A stretch of 64,000 nucleotides of DNA, taken from contig JAJUJY010000003.1 of the NCBI GenBank assembly GCA_029265085.1, forward strand, positions 1-64,000. Reading direction: 5' to 3'. Shown here piece after piece: positions 8,799-16,550 of the stretch (its first letter is position 1; every line of letters starts with the position of its first letter). The DNA is from Chloroflexota bacterium (GTDB taxonomy: Bacteria > Chloroflexota > Anaerolineae > Anaerolineales > Anaerolineaceae). The notes beneath the pieces are model-generated. The model ran no database searches. It was not told the origin of the DNA and was given only the letters and a program-made list of their open reading frames with translations. The position numbers and the translations under genes were made by a program.

Positions 8799-10091
8799 TT
8801 AGATCCAACCGCGCAGCTGCATGGCCTTGACCACGCGAGCGATGGAGACCATGTAAGCCGCATCGCGCATGTAGGCTTTTTCTTTGAGCGACATTTCCAA
8901 AACGGCAGCGAAGGCTTCGGTCATCTTGGTGTCCAGCTTGGAAAGAACTTCTTCCTTGGTCCAGTAGAAGTTCATATCGTTTTGAACACTTTCGAAGTAG
9001 GAAACCGTCACACCACCGGCATTGCAGAGGAAGTCGGGGATGATGAAGATACCGCGGCTCTTGATAACCTCGTCGGCTTCGGGGGTCGTCGGGCCATTGG
9101 CGCCTTCCGCGATGATCTTAACACGCGGGCTGATCTTCTGGATGGATTCGGCATTGACCTGGCCTTCGAGCGCAGCCGGGATCAAAACATCCGCTTCCTT
9201 GGTAATCCAGGCATCGCCATCTTCGATCTTGTAGCCAGCCGCAATGGCTTTCGCTTTGTCGATCGAGCCGTACTGGTCGGTGATGCTCATCAAGAAGTGG
9301 GTATCGATGCCATCTTCTTTGCTGACGGTGTAGGAAGTTCGGTCTTCGCGATCCCAGTAGGAAACGCAGACCACTTTGCCGCCCAGCATATCGGTGAAAC
9401 CGATCGCAGCGTATTGGGCAACGTTGCCGAAGCCCTGAATGGCTGCAACACACTTGGTTGAATCGAGACCTAAGTGTTTCATTGCTTCACGGACAGTATA
9501 GATCACACCAAAGCCGGTTGCTTCAGTGCGGCCCTGTGAACCGCCGCCGCCTAAAGGCTTGCCGGTGATCACGCCCGGGGTGTACTGGCCGGACAGTTTG
9601 GAGTATTCGTCCATCATCCAGCCCATCATCTGCGGGGTGGTTCCAACATCAGGAGCCGGAACGTCCTGGCGGGGACCAATATTTTTCCACATTTGCTGCA
9701 CCCAGCCGCGGACCAGTCGTTCTTTTTCGCTGGTAGACAGTGTCGCCGGATCAACGATGACGCCGCCTTTACCGCCGCCCAAGGGGATATCAACCACGGC
9801 GCATTTCCAGGTCATCCAGGTGGCCAGAGCGCGCACGGTGTCGATCGTCTCAGCCGGGTGGAAGCGGATGCCGCCTTTATTGGGGCCGCGTGAATCATTG
9901 TGTTGAACGCGGAAGCCCTGGAACACGCGGATCGTACCATCATCCATGCGGACCGGGATGCGGAAATGGTATTCCCGCAGCGGCCAGCGCAGGATTTCAC
10001 GTACCTGCGGGTCGAGCTTAAGCAGATCTGCCACATGGTCGAACTGGCGCTGTGCCATTTCAAACGCATTCAGTGTTCCTGCCATTTGCAT
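8799..10091 (-). CDS. gdhA: Glutamate dehydrogenase (Glu/Leu/Phe/Val dehydrogenase family)
   Basis: 430 aa, typical for hexameric glutamate dehydrogenase. It interconverts glutamate with 2-oxoglutarate and ammonia using NAD(P). Visible landmarks: PNKGGIRFHP (70-79) for substrate binding, TWKCAVVDIPLGGGKGG (94-110) with the catalytic-type lysines, and the dinucleotide fold QGFGNV (219-224). Cofactor preference cannot be read with confidence. Two starts are possible: the ATG at 10091, with AGGAG only 3 nt away, or the ATG two codons later (10085), with AGGAG 9 nt away; the second is the better-spaced one. The gene has its own terminator and a 180-nt leader carrying a short ORF and a terminator-like hairpin (10158-10277), so expression is probably controlled by early termination. 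Confidence 0.96.
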   Translation of the reverse strand: MQMAGTLNAFEMAQRQFDHVADLLKLDPQVREILRWPLREYHFRIPVRMDDGTIRVFQGFRVQHNDSRGPNKGGIRFHPAETIDTVRALATWMTWKCAVVDIPLGGGKGGVIVDPATLSTSEKERLVRGWVQQMWKNIGPRQDVPAPDVGTTPQMMGWMMDEYSKLSGQYTPGVITGKPLGGGGSQGRTEATGFGVIYTVREAMKHLGLDSTKCVAAIQGFGNVAQYAAIGFTDMLGGKVVCVSYWDREDRTSYTVSKEDGIDTHFLMSITDQYGSIDKAKAIAAGYKIEDGDAWITKEADVLIPAALEGQVNAESIQKISPRVKIIAEGANGPTTPEADEVIKSRGIFIIPDFLCNAGGVTVSYFESVQNDMNFYWTKEEVLSKLDTKMTEAFAAVLEMSLKEKAYMRDAAYMVSIARVVKAMQLRGWI

Positions 10092-10157
10092 TTACTCCTG
10101 TGGAATAATAGATAAGGATGGTTGGTTGTTAACTGGCTGCGGAGAAAAAAAATAAAC

Positions 10158-10180
10158 GGGCACTACGGTAACGTGCCCGC
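10158..10180 (-). terminator. Terminator-like hairpin in the gdhA leader (candidate attenuator)
   Basis: On the minus strand CGGGCAC and GTGCCCG form a stem followed by TTTATTTTTTTT. It lies between a predicted promoter and gdhA and does not end any known upstream gene, because gatB has its own terminator at 10370-10390. It would therefore cut the gdhA transcript short unless prevented from folding. Confidence 0.65.
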
Positions 10181-10182
10181 TT

Positions 10183-10215
10183 TTACGAATGGTTATGTCT
10201 GCTAGAGATTTGCAT
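10183..10215 (-). CDS. Candidate 10-residue leader peptide upstream of gdhA
   Basis: An ATG at 10215 is preceded by GGAGAAG at 6-nt spacing and opens an 11-codon frame reading MQISSRHNHS, ending TAA. The stop codon lies 3 nt before the terminator stem at 10180-10158. A ribosome finishing this peptide would cover the 5' arm of the hairpin, so translation of the leader could decide between termination and read-through into gdhA. His at positions 7 and 9 flank Asn. This is a structural inference; so short a frame could occur by chance, but the site, ATG, stop and hairpin are in the right order. Confidence 0.4.
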   Translation of the reverse strand: MQISSRHNHS

Positions 10216-10248
10216 GAGAGTCTTCTCCGCTTGCCTCAGTACACTCCA

Positions 10249-10277
10249 AGGTTAACAAAATAAAGACCCTCAGTCAA
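10249..10277 (-). promoter_or_regulatory. Predicted promoter of the gdhA leader
   Basis: On the minus strand TTGACT (10277-10272) and TAACCT (10254-10249) are separated by exactly 17 nt. Transcription would start near 10242 and run through the leader ORF and hairpin before gdhA. The rest of 10278-10369 holds nothing else I can name. Confidence 0.5.
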
Positions 10278-10369
10278 GATGATGAAAATCGCCAATCGGT
10301 ATGATGGTCATCCGCTGCAATATTACAGGTGTCCTTTCATTGTCTGACAGGCCAGCAATTCACAAAAAA

Positions 10370-10390
10370 AGGCCCCAAAATCAGGGGCCT
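10370..10390 (-). terminator. Rho-independent terminator of gatB
   Basis: AGGCCCC pairs with GGGGCCT over a 7-nt loop; on the minus strand a run of seven T follows. It lies 24 bp past the gatB stop codon. Confidence 0.9.
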
Positions 10391-10413
10391 GTAATTTGTG
10401 ATCTTCTTCCGGA

Positions 10414-11874
10414 TTATTTGAGCGCATTCAACTGGCGTTCCAATTCAGCCCGCACCACCTGCGGATTGGCTTTTCCGCCCGCCGAGCGCATGACCTGGCC
10501 AAAGAACCAGTTCGAGAGGGTTTCTTTCCCGGCAAGGTAGCTGGCAACTTCCGCGGGATTGGCCTCAATGGTCTGGCGGATTAAGTCTGAAATGAAGTCT
10601 GCGTCCGAGACCTGCTGCAGCCCGCGCGCTTCAATAATCGCCTGCGCGCTTTGACCGCTCCCCATCATCTCAGCCAGCACAGCTTTGGCCGTGTTCAGGT
10701 TAATCACACCGCGTTGGGCAAAATCCAACAGCGCGCCTAAAGCTTGCGGTGTGACTTTTACATCGGCCAGGGTCTCACCGCTCTGGTTCATGCGGGCAAA
10801 AATTTCACCCGTGATCCAGTTGGCAAGCATGCGCGGCGGCACTGTTGCGGGAGCAGCTTTTAACGCAGCTTCAAAATAATTCGCCACAGCCTGGTCTTCC
10901 ACCAAAAGCTGAGCATCCGCACCATTTAGACCCAGATCCGAGCGGAAACGAGCAACCCGCGCCTGGGGTAATTCCGGCAGGCTGGCGCGCACCCGTTCCA
11001 CCCACTCCGCTTCAACCACCAGGGGCGGCAAATCCGGTTCCGGAAAGTAACGATAGTCGTGCGCCTCTTCTTTACTGCGCTGAGAATAGGTTTTGCCGTT
11101 GGCCTCATCCCAGCCAAGGGTCTCCTGCACCACTCTCTCACCCCGATCGAGCAGTTCCGCCTGGCGTGCCAGTTCATAGGCAATCCCGCGTTCCATAGCC
11201 CGGAAACTATTCAAATTCTTGATCTCGACCCGTGTTCCCAGTTCCTGGCTGCCTTCCGGGCGGATAGACACATTGGCCTCAAAGCGAATGACGCCTTTTT
11301 CCATGTCACCGGAATTTGCACCGACAGCCCGCAAAACAGCGCGCAGGCTGGTGGCATAAGCACGTACTTCTTCCAGGGTATGCATATCCGGTTCGGAAAC
11401 GATCTCCAACAGCGGCACACCCGAGCGGTTCAAATCCACCAGAGAATACGTCTCACCATTGGGCTTGGTAACATGGGTTAATTTACCGGTATCTTCTTCC
11501 AAATGCACCCGGCGAACACGGATCACTTTTTGCCCCTGAGAGGTCTCAATCGCTAACTGACCGCGTTCTGCCAGGGGATACTCGTATTGAGAAATCTGGT
11601 ATCCTTTGGGTAAATCTGGGTAAAAGTAATTCTTGCGGGCAAACAAACTGGTGTGGGCAATCTCACATCCCAACGCTAAAGCCACGCGAATGGCGTGATC
11701 GACCGCTTTTTCATTTACAACCGGCAGCACACCGGGCATCCCGCTGCACACCGGGCAAACCGCAGTATTCGGCGCAGCCTGGGTGGAATCAACGACCGGA
11801 CAACCACAAAACATCTTTGATCGTGTCTGCAGCTCAGCATGCACTTCCAGGCCAACAACGGCTTCGTACTTCAT
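10414..11874 (-). CDS. gatB: Asp-tRNA(Asn)/Glu-tRNA(Gln) amidotransferase subunit B
   Basis: 486 aa, full length. GatB binds the misacylated tRNA and, with ATP, phosphorylates the Glu or Asp side chain, which is then amidated with ammonia channelled from GatA. The N-terminal signature [15 protein letters not shown], the zinc-type cysteines Cys23, Cys25, Cys40 and Cys43 (CGCP and CPVCSGMPG) and the [13 protein letters not shown] block are present; the C-terminal 150 residues form the helical YqeY-like tail domain. It is a single-gene unit with its own terminator. The partner genes gatC and gatA are about 9 kb away on the same strand rather than adjacent. The presence of GatCAB suggests the organism makes Gln-tRNA and/or Asn-tRNA by the indirect route. 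Confidence 0.97.
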   Translation of the reverse strand: MKYEAVVGLEVHAELQTRSKMFCGCPVVDSTQAAPNTAVCPVCSGMPGVLPVVNEKAVDHAIRVALALGCEIAHTSLFARKNYFYPDLPKGYQISQYEYPLAERGQLAIETSQGQKVIRVRRVHLEEDTGKLTHVTKPNGETYSLVDLNRSGVPLLEIVSEPDMHTLEEVRAYATSLRAVLRAVGANSGDMEKGVIRFEANVSIRPEGSQELGTRVEIKNLNSFRAMERGIAYELARQAELLDRGERVVQETLGWDEANGKTYSQRSKEEAHDYRYFPEPDLPPLVVEAEWVERVRASLPELPQARVARFRSDLGLNGADAQLLVEDQAVANYFEAALKAAPATVPPRMLANWITGEIFARMNQSGETLADVKVTPQALGALLDFAQRGVINLNTAKAVLAEMMGSGQSAQAIIEARGLQQVSDADFISDLIRQTIEANPAEVASYLAGKETLSNWFFGQVMRSAGGKANPQVVRAELERQLNALK

Positions 11875-11947
11875 CCGTACACCTCAACAACAAAAAATAA
11901 ATAAATGACCTCGAATTGTACCGTGAAATATCACCCTGGACAACCAG

Positions 11948-12928
11948 TTAAAGCGATAATGGCCTGCCCTGTGCTGCCGAATCCAGCAGCGTTTTTAAAA
12001 TCAGATGAATATCACGGCTTTCAGATAAAGGCAGCCGTTGGGCAGCACCAGTCAACACCGCATTCGAAAGGTCCTCCACCTCACCCAGATATAATTCCGG
12101 CATCGGAGTGCGGATGCGCTCTGTCTTTCCATTTTTTACCCGGTAAAGCGGCGCATCGGAACGCGGTTTAAATGGGCCGTCTGTATAGAGAATCCCTTTG
12201 GTCCCAACAATTTCGATTCGGGTTTGAAAAGGGACCCCAAAACTAGAAAATATTCGCGCCGTAGCGCCGTTACCAAAACTGAGCAGCCCGGTAAAAGAAA
12301 GGTCCACCCCACTTGGCGCCGGATCAGAGCGGCCGTACACCTCGACCGGGTTTTCACCCATCACCATGCGCGCAAAACTGACCGGGTAACAGCCCACATC
12401 CCACAAACTGCCTCCGCCATATTCCGGCACCCAGCGGATATCGCCGGGGCGTTCCAGGAAAAAAGAAAAGCTGCCGCTGATGTGCCGCACCTCGCCAATT
12501 TCACCCGCCCGGATCATGTCCATGATCTTCAAGGTTTGAGGATGGTGTCGGTACATAAAGGCTTCCATGATAACAACCTGGTGCTCCTGTGCAGCCGCAC
12601 TCATCTGGTCAATTCCTGCCAGGCTAAGTGCAAGAGGCTTTTCACACAGCACATGCTTACCCTGCCGGGCAGCCGCAATGGTCCATTCCGCATGGAGATT
12701 GTTTGGCAGCGGATTGTAGATCACATCAATATCCGGGTCAGCCAGCATAGCTTCATAACTGCCAAACCAACGCGGAATACCCCACTCTGCCGCATAGATT
12801 CTGGCCTTATCCTCATCCCGGCTGGCAACGGCAACCAGGCCGTTCTGTTTGGATTTTCGAATTGCCGGAATTAATGCGCGGTTGATCCGTGCCGTGCTTA
12901 ACAATCCCCAACGCAGTTTACGACCCAT
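11948..12928 (-). CDS. Gfo/Idh/MocA family NAD(P)-dependent oxidoreductase
   Basis: 326 aa. An N-terminal Rossmann fold starts at WGLLSTARINRALIPAI (8-24), in place of the usual GxGxxG; the motif EKPLAL holds the catalytic-type Lys (about residue 97), and the C-terminal alpha/beta domain contains GGGSLWDVGCYPV, with the Asp and Tyr typical of sugar oxidoreductases in this family. Relatives oxidise or reduce sugars, inositols or dihydrodiols; closest in appearance are xylose/glucose-fructose type dehydrogenases, but the substrate is not predictable. GGGAGGTG precedes the ATG. It is transcribed away from the BtpA-like gene, sharing a 183-bp AT-rich control region that holds a 14-bp direct repeat. 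Confidence 0.9.
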   Translation of the reverse strand: MGRKLRWGLLSTARINRALIPAIRKSKQNGLVAVASRDEDKARIYAAEWGIPRWFGSYEAMLADPDIDVIYNPLPNNLHAEWTIAAARQGKHVLCEKPLALSLAGIDQMSAAAQEHQVVIMEAFMYRHHPQTLKIMDMIRAGEIGEVRHISGSFSFFLERPGDIRWVPEYGGGSLWDVGCYPVSFARMVMGENPVEVYGRSDPAPSGVDLSFTGLLSFGNGATARIFSSFGVPFQTRIEIVGTKGILYTDGPFKPRSDAPLYRVKNGKTERIRTPMPELYLGEVEDLSNAVLTGAAQRLPLSESRDIHLILKTLLDSAAQGRPLSL

Positions 12929-12980
12929 ATTCGCACCTCCCTGAACTCTTTACAAAAGAAAAATATCAAAGAATTGACGT

Positions 12981-13098
12981 ATCAACCTGTTTTGTGATAT
13001 CAAAATAAGAAACAAATTTTTATCATATATGCTTCTTTGTATTATAACCATTCCGACCAAAATTCACCTGACAGACCCCAAAAAATCAACCTGTTTTG
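12981..13098. promoter_or_regulatory. Divergent control region with a 14-bp direct repeat
   Basis: ATCAACCTGTTTTG occurs identically at 12981-12994 and 13085-13098, in the gap between the divergent oxidoreductase and BtpA-like genes. The second copy ends 13 bp before the BtpA start codon and the first lies about 50 bp before the oxidoreductase start. A pair of regulator-binding sites is the simplest reading. TATCAAA also occurs on each side of the first copy. The regulator is unknown. Confidence 0.45.
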
Positions 13099-13111
13099 AT
13101 GGAGCAACAAG

Positions 13112-13921
13112 ATGCATTGGTTAACTGATGTATTTGGAACCGCTAAACCGATTATCGCCATGTGTCACCTGCAAGCGCTGCCCGGTGACCCGCTGTACAA
13201 TCGCGAAAAAGGTCTGCCGTGGATTATAGAACGTGCTCGAGCCGACTTACTGGCGCTGCAAAACGGCGGTGTAGATGCCGTAATGTTCTCTAATGAATTC
13301 AGCCTGCCGTATCTCACCAAAGTGGAGCCGATCACCTGCGCCGTTATGGCGCGCATTATTACCGAACTGCGCCCGGAAATTCGCGTACCGTTTGGTGTCA
13401 ACGTTTTATGGGATCCGTCCGCATCCATTGATGTTGCCGTAGCAACCGGAGCTGCCTTTGTGCGCGAGATTTTTACGGGGGTTTACGCCAGCGATTTTGG
13501 CTTATGGAATACCAACTGCGGAGAGGTGATCCGCCACCGTGCAGCCGTGAACGGGGATCAGGTGCGCCTGTTGTTCAATATCGTCCCAGAATCCGCCCGC
13601 TACCTGGGTGAGCGGGATATTGCCAGCATTGCCCGTTCCACCGTTTTCACTGCCCATCCAGACGCGCTGTGTGTTTCCGGATTGACCGCAGGTATGGAAA
13701 CCGATGCCCAAATACTACACACCGTTAAACAGGCTGTACCCGGCACAGCTGTTTTTGCCAATACGGGCGTCCGGCTTTCCAACCTGGAACAGCAGCTCAG
13801 CCTGGCAGATGGAGCTGTGGTTGGGACTACATTTAAACAAAACGGTGAATTTGCCAACCCAGTAGATGAACAACGCGTGCGCGAATTTATGGCAGCCGTC
13901 CGGCGCTTCCGGCAGGCATAA
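13112..13921 (+). CDS. BtpA/SgcQ family protein
   Basis: 269 aa, a TIM-barrel-type protein. The N-terminal KPIIAMCHLQALPGDPLY and the middle VPFGVNVLWDPSASIDVAVATGAAFVREIF match BtpA, a protein needed for photosystem I stability in cyanobacteria, and SgcQ of E. coli sugar loci. In non-phototrophs the family usually sits with sugar or nucleoside catabolic genes and is presumed to be an aldolase- or isomerase-like enzyme; no activity is settled. GGAG lies about 8 nt before the ATG. The only neighbour sharing its control region is the divergent Gfo/Idh/MocA oxidoreductase, which hints at a common carbohydrate role (inference). No signal peptide. Confidence 0.85.
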   Translation: MHWLTDVFGTAKPIIAMCHLQALPGDPLYNREKGLPWIIERARADLLALQNGGVDAVMFSNEFSLPYLTKVEPITCAVMARIITELRPEIRVPFGVNVLWDPSASIDVAVATGAAFVREIFTGVYASDFGLWNTNCGEVIRHRAAVNGDQVRLLFNIVPESARYLGERDIASIARSTVFTAHPDALCVSGLTAGMETDAQILHTVKQAVPGTAVFANTGVRLSNLEQQLSLADGAVVGTTFKQNGEFANPVDEQRVREFMAAVRRFRQA

Positions 13922-13927
13922 AAAAAA

Positions 13928-13952
13928 CGGGACGGATGATGAACCCGTCCCG
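13928..13952 (-). terminator. Rho-independent terminator of the aminotransferase gene
   Basis: CGGGACGG pairs with CCGTCCCG over a 9-nt loop. A run of seven A precedes it on the plus strand, giving a T-run on the minus strand. It probably also separates the converging BtpA-like transcript. Confidence 0.85.
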
Positions 13953-13973
13953 CTGAAAACATCCCGTGTTATC

Positions 13974-15137
13974 TTACTGGCGGTTTACAAACCGTTCGAT
14001 ACGGCGCAGTGCTTCTTCAATCTTTGTGTAGGCAGTCGCATACGACACGCGACAGAAACCTTCACCGCCCACGCCAAAGGAGTTGCCCGGCACCATCGCC
14101 ACATATTCTTCGTTCAGCAGGCGGGTGGCAAATGTCTCATCATCCAATCCCGTCACGCTCACCTTGGGGAAGCAGTAAAAAGCTCCCTTTGGCTCAAAGG
14201 TTGGCAATCCCATGCGGTTTAATTCAGCCACCACCAATTTGCGGCGGCGGTCATATTCTTCCACCATCATCATCACCGATTCATCCCGGTCGCGAATTGC
14301 CTCGATGGCCGCTTCCTGGGCAGTGGTCGGCGCAGACATAATGGTGTATTGGTGAATACGCACCAACGCACCAATAATGCTGGCTGGGCCGCAGGCATAA
14401 CCAATACGCCAACCGGTCATCGCGTAATCTTTGGAGAAACCGCCCAACAGAATAGTCCGCTCGCGCATACCCGGCAGGGTGGGGAAGCACACATGCTGGT
14501 GTCCGCCGTAAACCAACCGGTCATAGATTTCATCCGAAATCACCACCAGATCATATTTCTCAGCAATGCGGGCAATCTCCAGCAGGCGTTCGCGCGTGGC
14601 GACCGCGCCGGTGGGATTATTGGGGAATCCCAGCAAGATCGCTTTGGTGCGCGGAGTAATCGCTGCTTCAATCGCTTGAGGATCCACATCAAAGTTGTCT
14701 TCCATGCGGCAGGGGATTTCAACGGGTACCCCGCCCGCCATATAGACTTCAGCCTGGTAGGAGACAAAACAAGGTGTAGGGATGATCACTTCATCCCCGG
14801 CATCCAAAATTGCATTGGCGGCCAAGTAGAGCGCTTCGGACCCACCCACTGAAATCACAATCTCAGTCGCCGGATCGTAGCCAACCCCGTACAGACGCTC
14901 CAGGTTCGCGGACAATGCCTTGCGCAGCTCAAGAATACCGGCATTCGAGGTGTAATGAGTATGGCCTTGCTGTAATGAACGGATGCCAGCTTCGACCACC
15001 GCTTTGGGAGTGTCAAAATCGGGCTCGCCAATTCCTAATGAAATGACATCTTTCATCGTTGCGGCGATATCAAAAAACTTCCGGATTCCCGAGGGTTTGA
15101 GTCCAGCAGCACGCCTGGACACATACGAATCGCGCAT
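13974..15137 (-). CDS. Class I/II PLP-dependent aminotransferase
   Basis: 387 aa from the ATG at 15137, which has AAGGAG 5-6 nt upstream. An in-frame ATG at 15173 also has GGAGAAAGG nearby and would add 12 residues; the shorter start fits the family better. Fold type I features: GEPDFDTP (38-44), PNNPTG (172-177) with the PLP-contacting Asn174, SDEIYDRL (201-208) with Asp202, SKDYAMTGWRIGY with the Schiff-base Lys236 and substrate-carboxylate Arg244. The sequence is of the aspartate/aromatic aminotransferase subgroup (I-gamma type), and the amino-acid specificity is not certain. It may be the last gene of a unit with the nucleotidyltransferase and small protein upstream, though 60 bp separate them. 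Confidence 0.93.
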   Translation of the reverse strand: MRDSYVSRRAAGLKPSGIRKFFDIAATMKDVISLGIGEPDFDTPKAVVEAGIRSLQQGHTHYTSNAGILELRKALSANLERLYGVGYDPATEIVISVGGSEALYLAANAILDAGDEVIIPTPCFVSYQAEVYMAGGVPVEIPCRMEDNFDVDPQAIEAAITPRTKAILLGFPNNPTGAVATRERLLEIARIAEKYDLVVISDEIYDRLVYGGHQHVCFPTLPGMRERTILLGGFSKDYAMTGWRIGYACGPASIIGALVRIHQYTIMSAPTTAQEAAIEAIRDRDESVMMMVEEYDRRRKLVVAELNRMGLPTFEPKGAFYCFPKVSVTGLDDETFATRLLNEEYVAMVPGNSFGVGGEGFCRVSYATAYTKIEEALRRIERFVNRQ

Positions 15138-15197
15138 TTTCACTCCTTGATCTGGACCTGCTGAAATGACCATGGTTACCTTTCTCCTTTTTATTGA

Positions 15198-15422
15198 CTA
15201 GACGAGATTAATTCGCCATTCGTCATACAATTCGCCATAAAACAATTCAAATACTCGGCCGTCACTGACCTGCACCCGGAAACACTTACCCCCCGGAATG
15301 CGCCAGCGGTCCTGGATTTTGATAATTTCCAACCGCTGCCCCTCCCAACGTAATGCCACCGGCCGTTCTGCATACTCACTGCCGGAATGACATTCCACCG
15401 GGTCTTTCATTTCTTCAGCCAA
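15198..15422 (-). CDS. Small conserved-looking hypothetical protein
   Basis: 74 aa. The start ATG at 15422 lies inside the last codons of the nucleotidyltransferase (16-bp overlap), so the two are probably translationally coupled. The protein has regular alternating polar and hydrophobic residues (RPVALRWEGQRLEIIKIQDR, then FRVQVSDGRVFELFYGEL), suggesting a small antiparallel beta barrel, in the manner of DUF6504-like proteins. An alternative start in another frame at 15379 is a shadow. I do not recognise a function; context alone would place it near sugar-nucleotide metabolism. Confidence 0.6.
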   Translation of the reverse strand: MAEEMKDPVECHSGSEYAERPVALRWEGQRLEIIKIQDRWRIPGGKCFRVQVSDGRVFELFYGELYDEWRINLV

Positions 15423-16423
15423 GAGTTATCTCCCAGGTTAAGCTGCTCTGCTTTGCCTTCCACCACCACATGCCGCCCAAGCAATGTTTCTGCCAGCACC
15501 ATCTGGCTAAGACAGGTATCCTCATCCACAACCGACTCACGGATCACCACACATTCCAGGCGGCAGTTCTTATCAATCGAAACATTCGGGCCAATCACAG
15601 AGGATTCAATATGAGCTGAGGGATGAATATACACCGGCGGAATAATTGCCACCCCAGGGCGGTTTTTGGCTGCCTCTGCGCTATTATCCGAACCGTTTGA
15701 GAGCAAATAGCGATTGGTTTCCAGCACAGCTTCCGGGATCCCTGCGTCCAACCAGACTTTCACCTGATTGGTGCGCATCTTTGCTCCTCTTTCTAACAAG
15801 ATATTGACCGCATCCGCCAGGAAGAATTCATTTTTCAGCGTGATATTACGCTGCATTTGCTCTTCAATCGCGGACATCAAATCCTCGGCGCGGCGGAAGA
15901 AGTAAAAACCAACCACTGCCAGGTTATTGGTTAATTCTTGCGGTTTTTCCACCAACCGCGTGATCCAACCTTCTGCATTCACCTGGGCAACCCCAAACCG
16001 GCGCGGATCTTCCACCGGCCGGACCCAGGCCATGCCGTCCAGGTCAGTATTTTCTAAAACAGACAGGTCCGTTTCAATCAACGTATCAGAAAAAGCCATC
16101 AACATCGGCCCTTTCAGATATTGGCGCGCCAGGTAGAGCGCATCGGATTGCCCGCGCATCACCGATTGGATCACATAGTGAACCGTTTTTTCCGGGTGAT
16201 ACTGGTGCATAAATTCTTCCACCTGCTCGCGCTGGTTGGGACCTATGATGAAAATATATTCAATTTCCCAATCCGCGGGCAGCGTCTGGAATTGGTCCAG
16301 CACATAATCCAAAACCGTTTTTCCAGCTAACGCAATTAAAGGTTTGGGTTTACTCCAGGTATGCGGGCGCATCCGGGTTCCCAAACCTGCCATCGGTACA
16401 GCGATTTTTAATGTTTGCGGCAT
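15407..16423 (-). CDS. Sugar-phosphate nucleotidyltransferase with left-handed beta-helix tail
   Basis: 338 aa from the ATG at 16423, preceded by GGAG at 8 nt; a start 30 nt further upstream lacks a site. The N-terminal domain carries the NTP-transferase signature (MAGLGTRMRPHTWSKPKPL, residues 11-29) with the phosphate-binding G-x-G-T-R and Lys26/28. The C-terminal part (about 255-335) shows hexapeptide periodicity (IHPSAHIESSVIGPNVSID) as in GlmU or RmlA-long/ManC-like enzymes. It should form an NDP-sugar from NTP and a sugar 1-phosphate (glucose or mannose most likely). Supplies wall or glycoprotein sugar synthesis; the exact sugar is unknown. The membrane protein upstream is on the same strand. 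Confidence 0.88.
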   Translation of the reverse strand: MPQTLKIAVPMAGLGTRMRPHTWSKPKPLIALAGKTVLDYVLDQFQTLPADWEIEYIFIIGPNQREQVEEFMHQYHPEKTVHYVIQSVMRGQSDALYLARQYLKGPMLMAFSDTLIETDLSVLENTDLDGMAWVRPVEDPRRFGVAQVNAEGWITRLVEKPQELTNNLAVVGFYFFRRAEDLMSAIEEQMQRNITLKNEFFLADAVNILLERGAKMRTNQVKVWLDAGIPEAVLETNRYLLSNGSDNSAEAAKNRPGVAIIPPVYIHPSAHIESSVIGPNVSIDKNCRLECVVIRESVVDEDTCLSQMVLAETLLGRHVVVEGKAEQLNLGDNSWLKK

Positions 16424-16550
16424 AAACCACTCCAATGTATCTGGGCTTTGCAAAATTTATTGTAACATCTCCACTGCTTAAAGAGCATGGAGAGTCATCC
16501 CATCCTCGGTTGACGTTTGACCGTTTTTTTAAAGTATGAAATAAATCTGC

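Noticed and set aside
8778..9461. A 227-codon plus-strand frame rich in Gly, Asp and Phe
   Set aside because: Antisense shadow of gdhA and starts within the gdhA terminator.
16505..16530. CGGT...ACCG followed by seven T, as a plus-strand terminator
   Set aside because: The stem has only four or five pairs and no plus-strand gene ends here.
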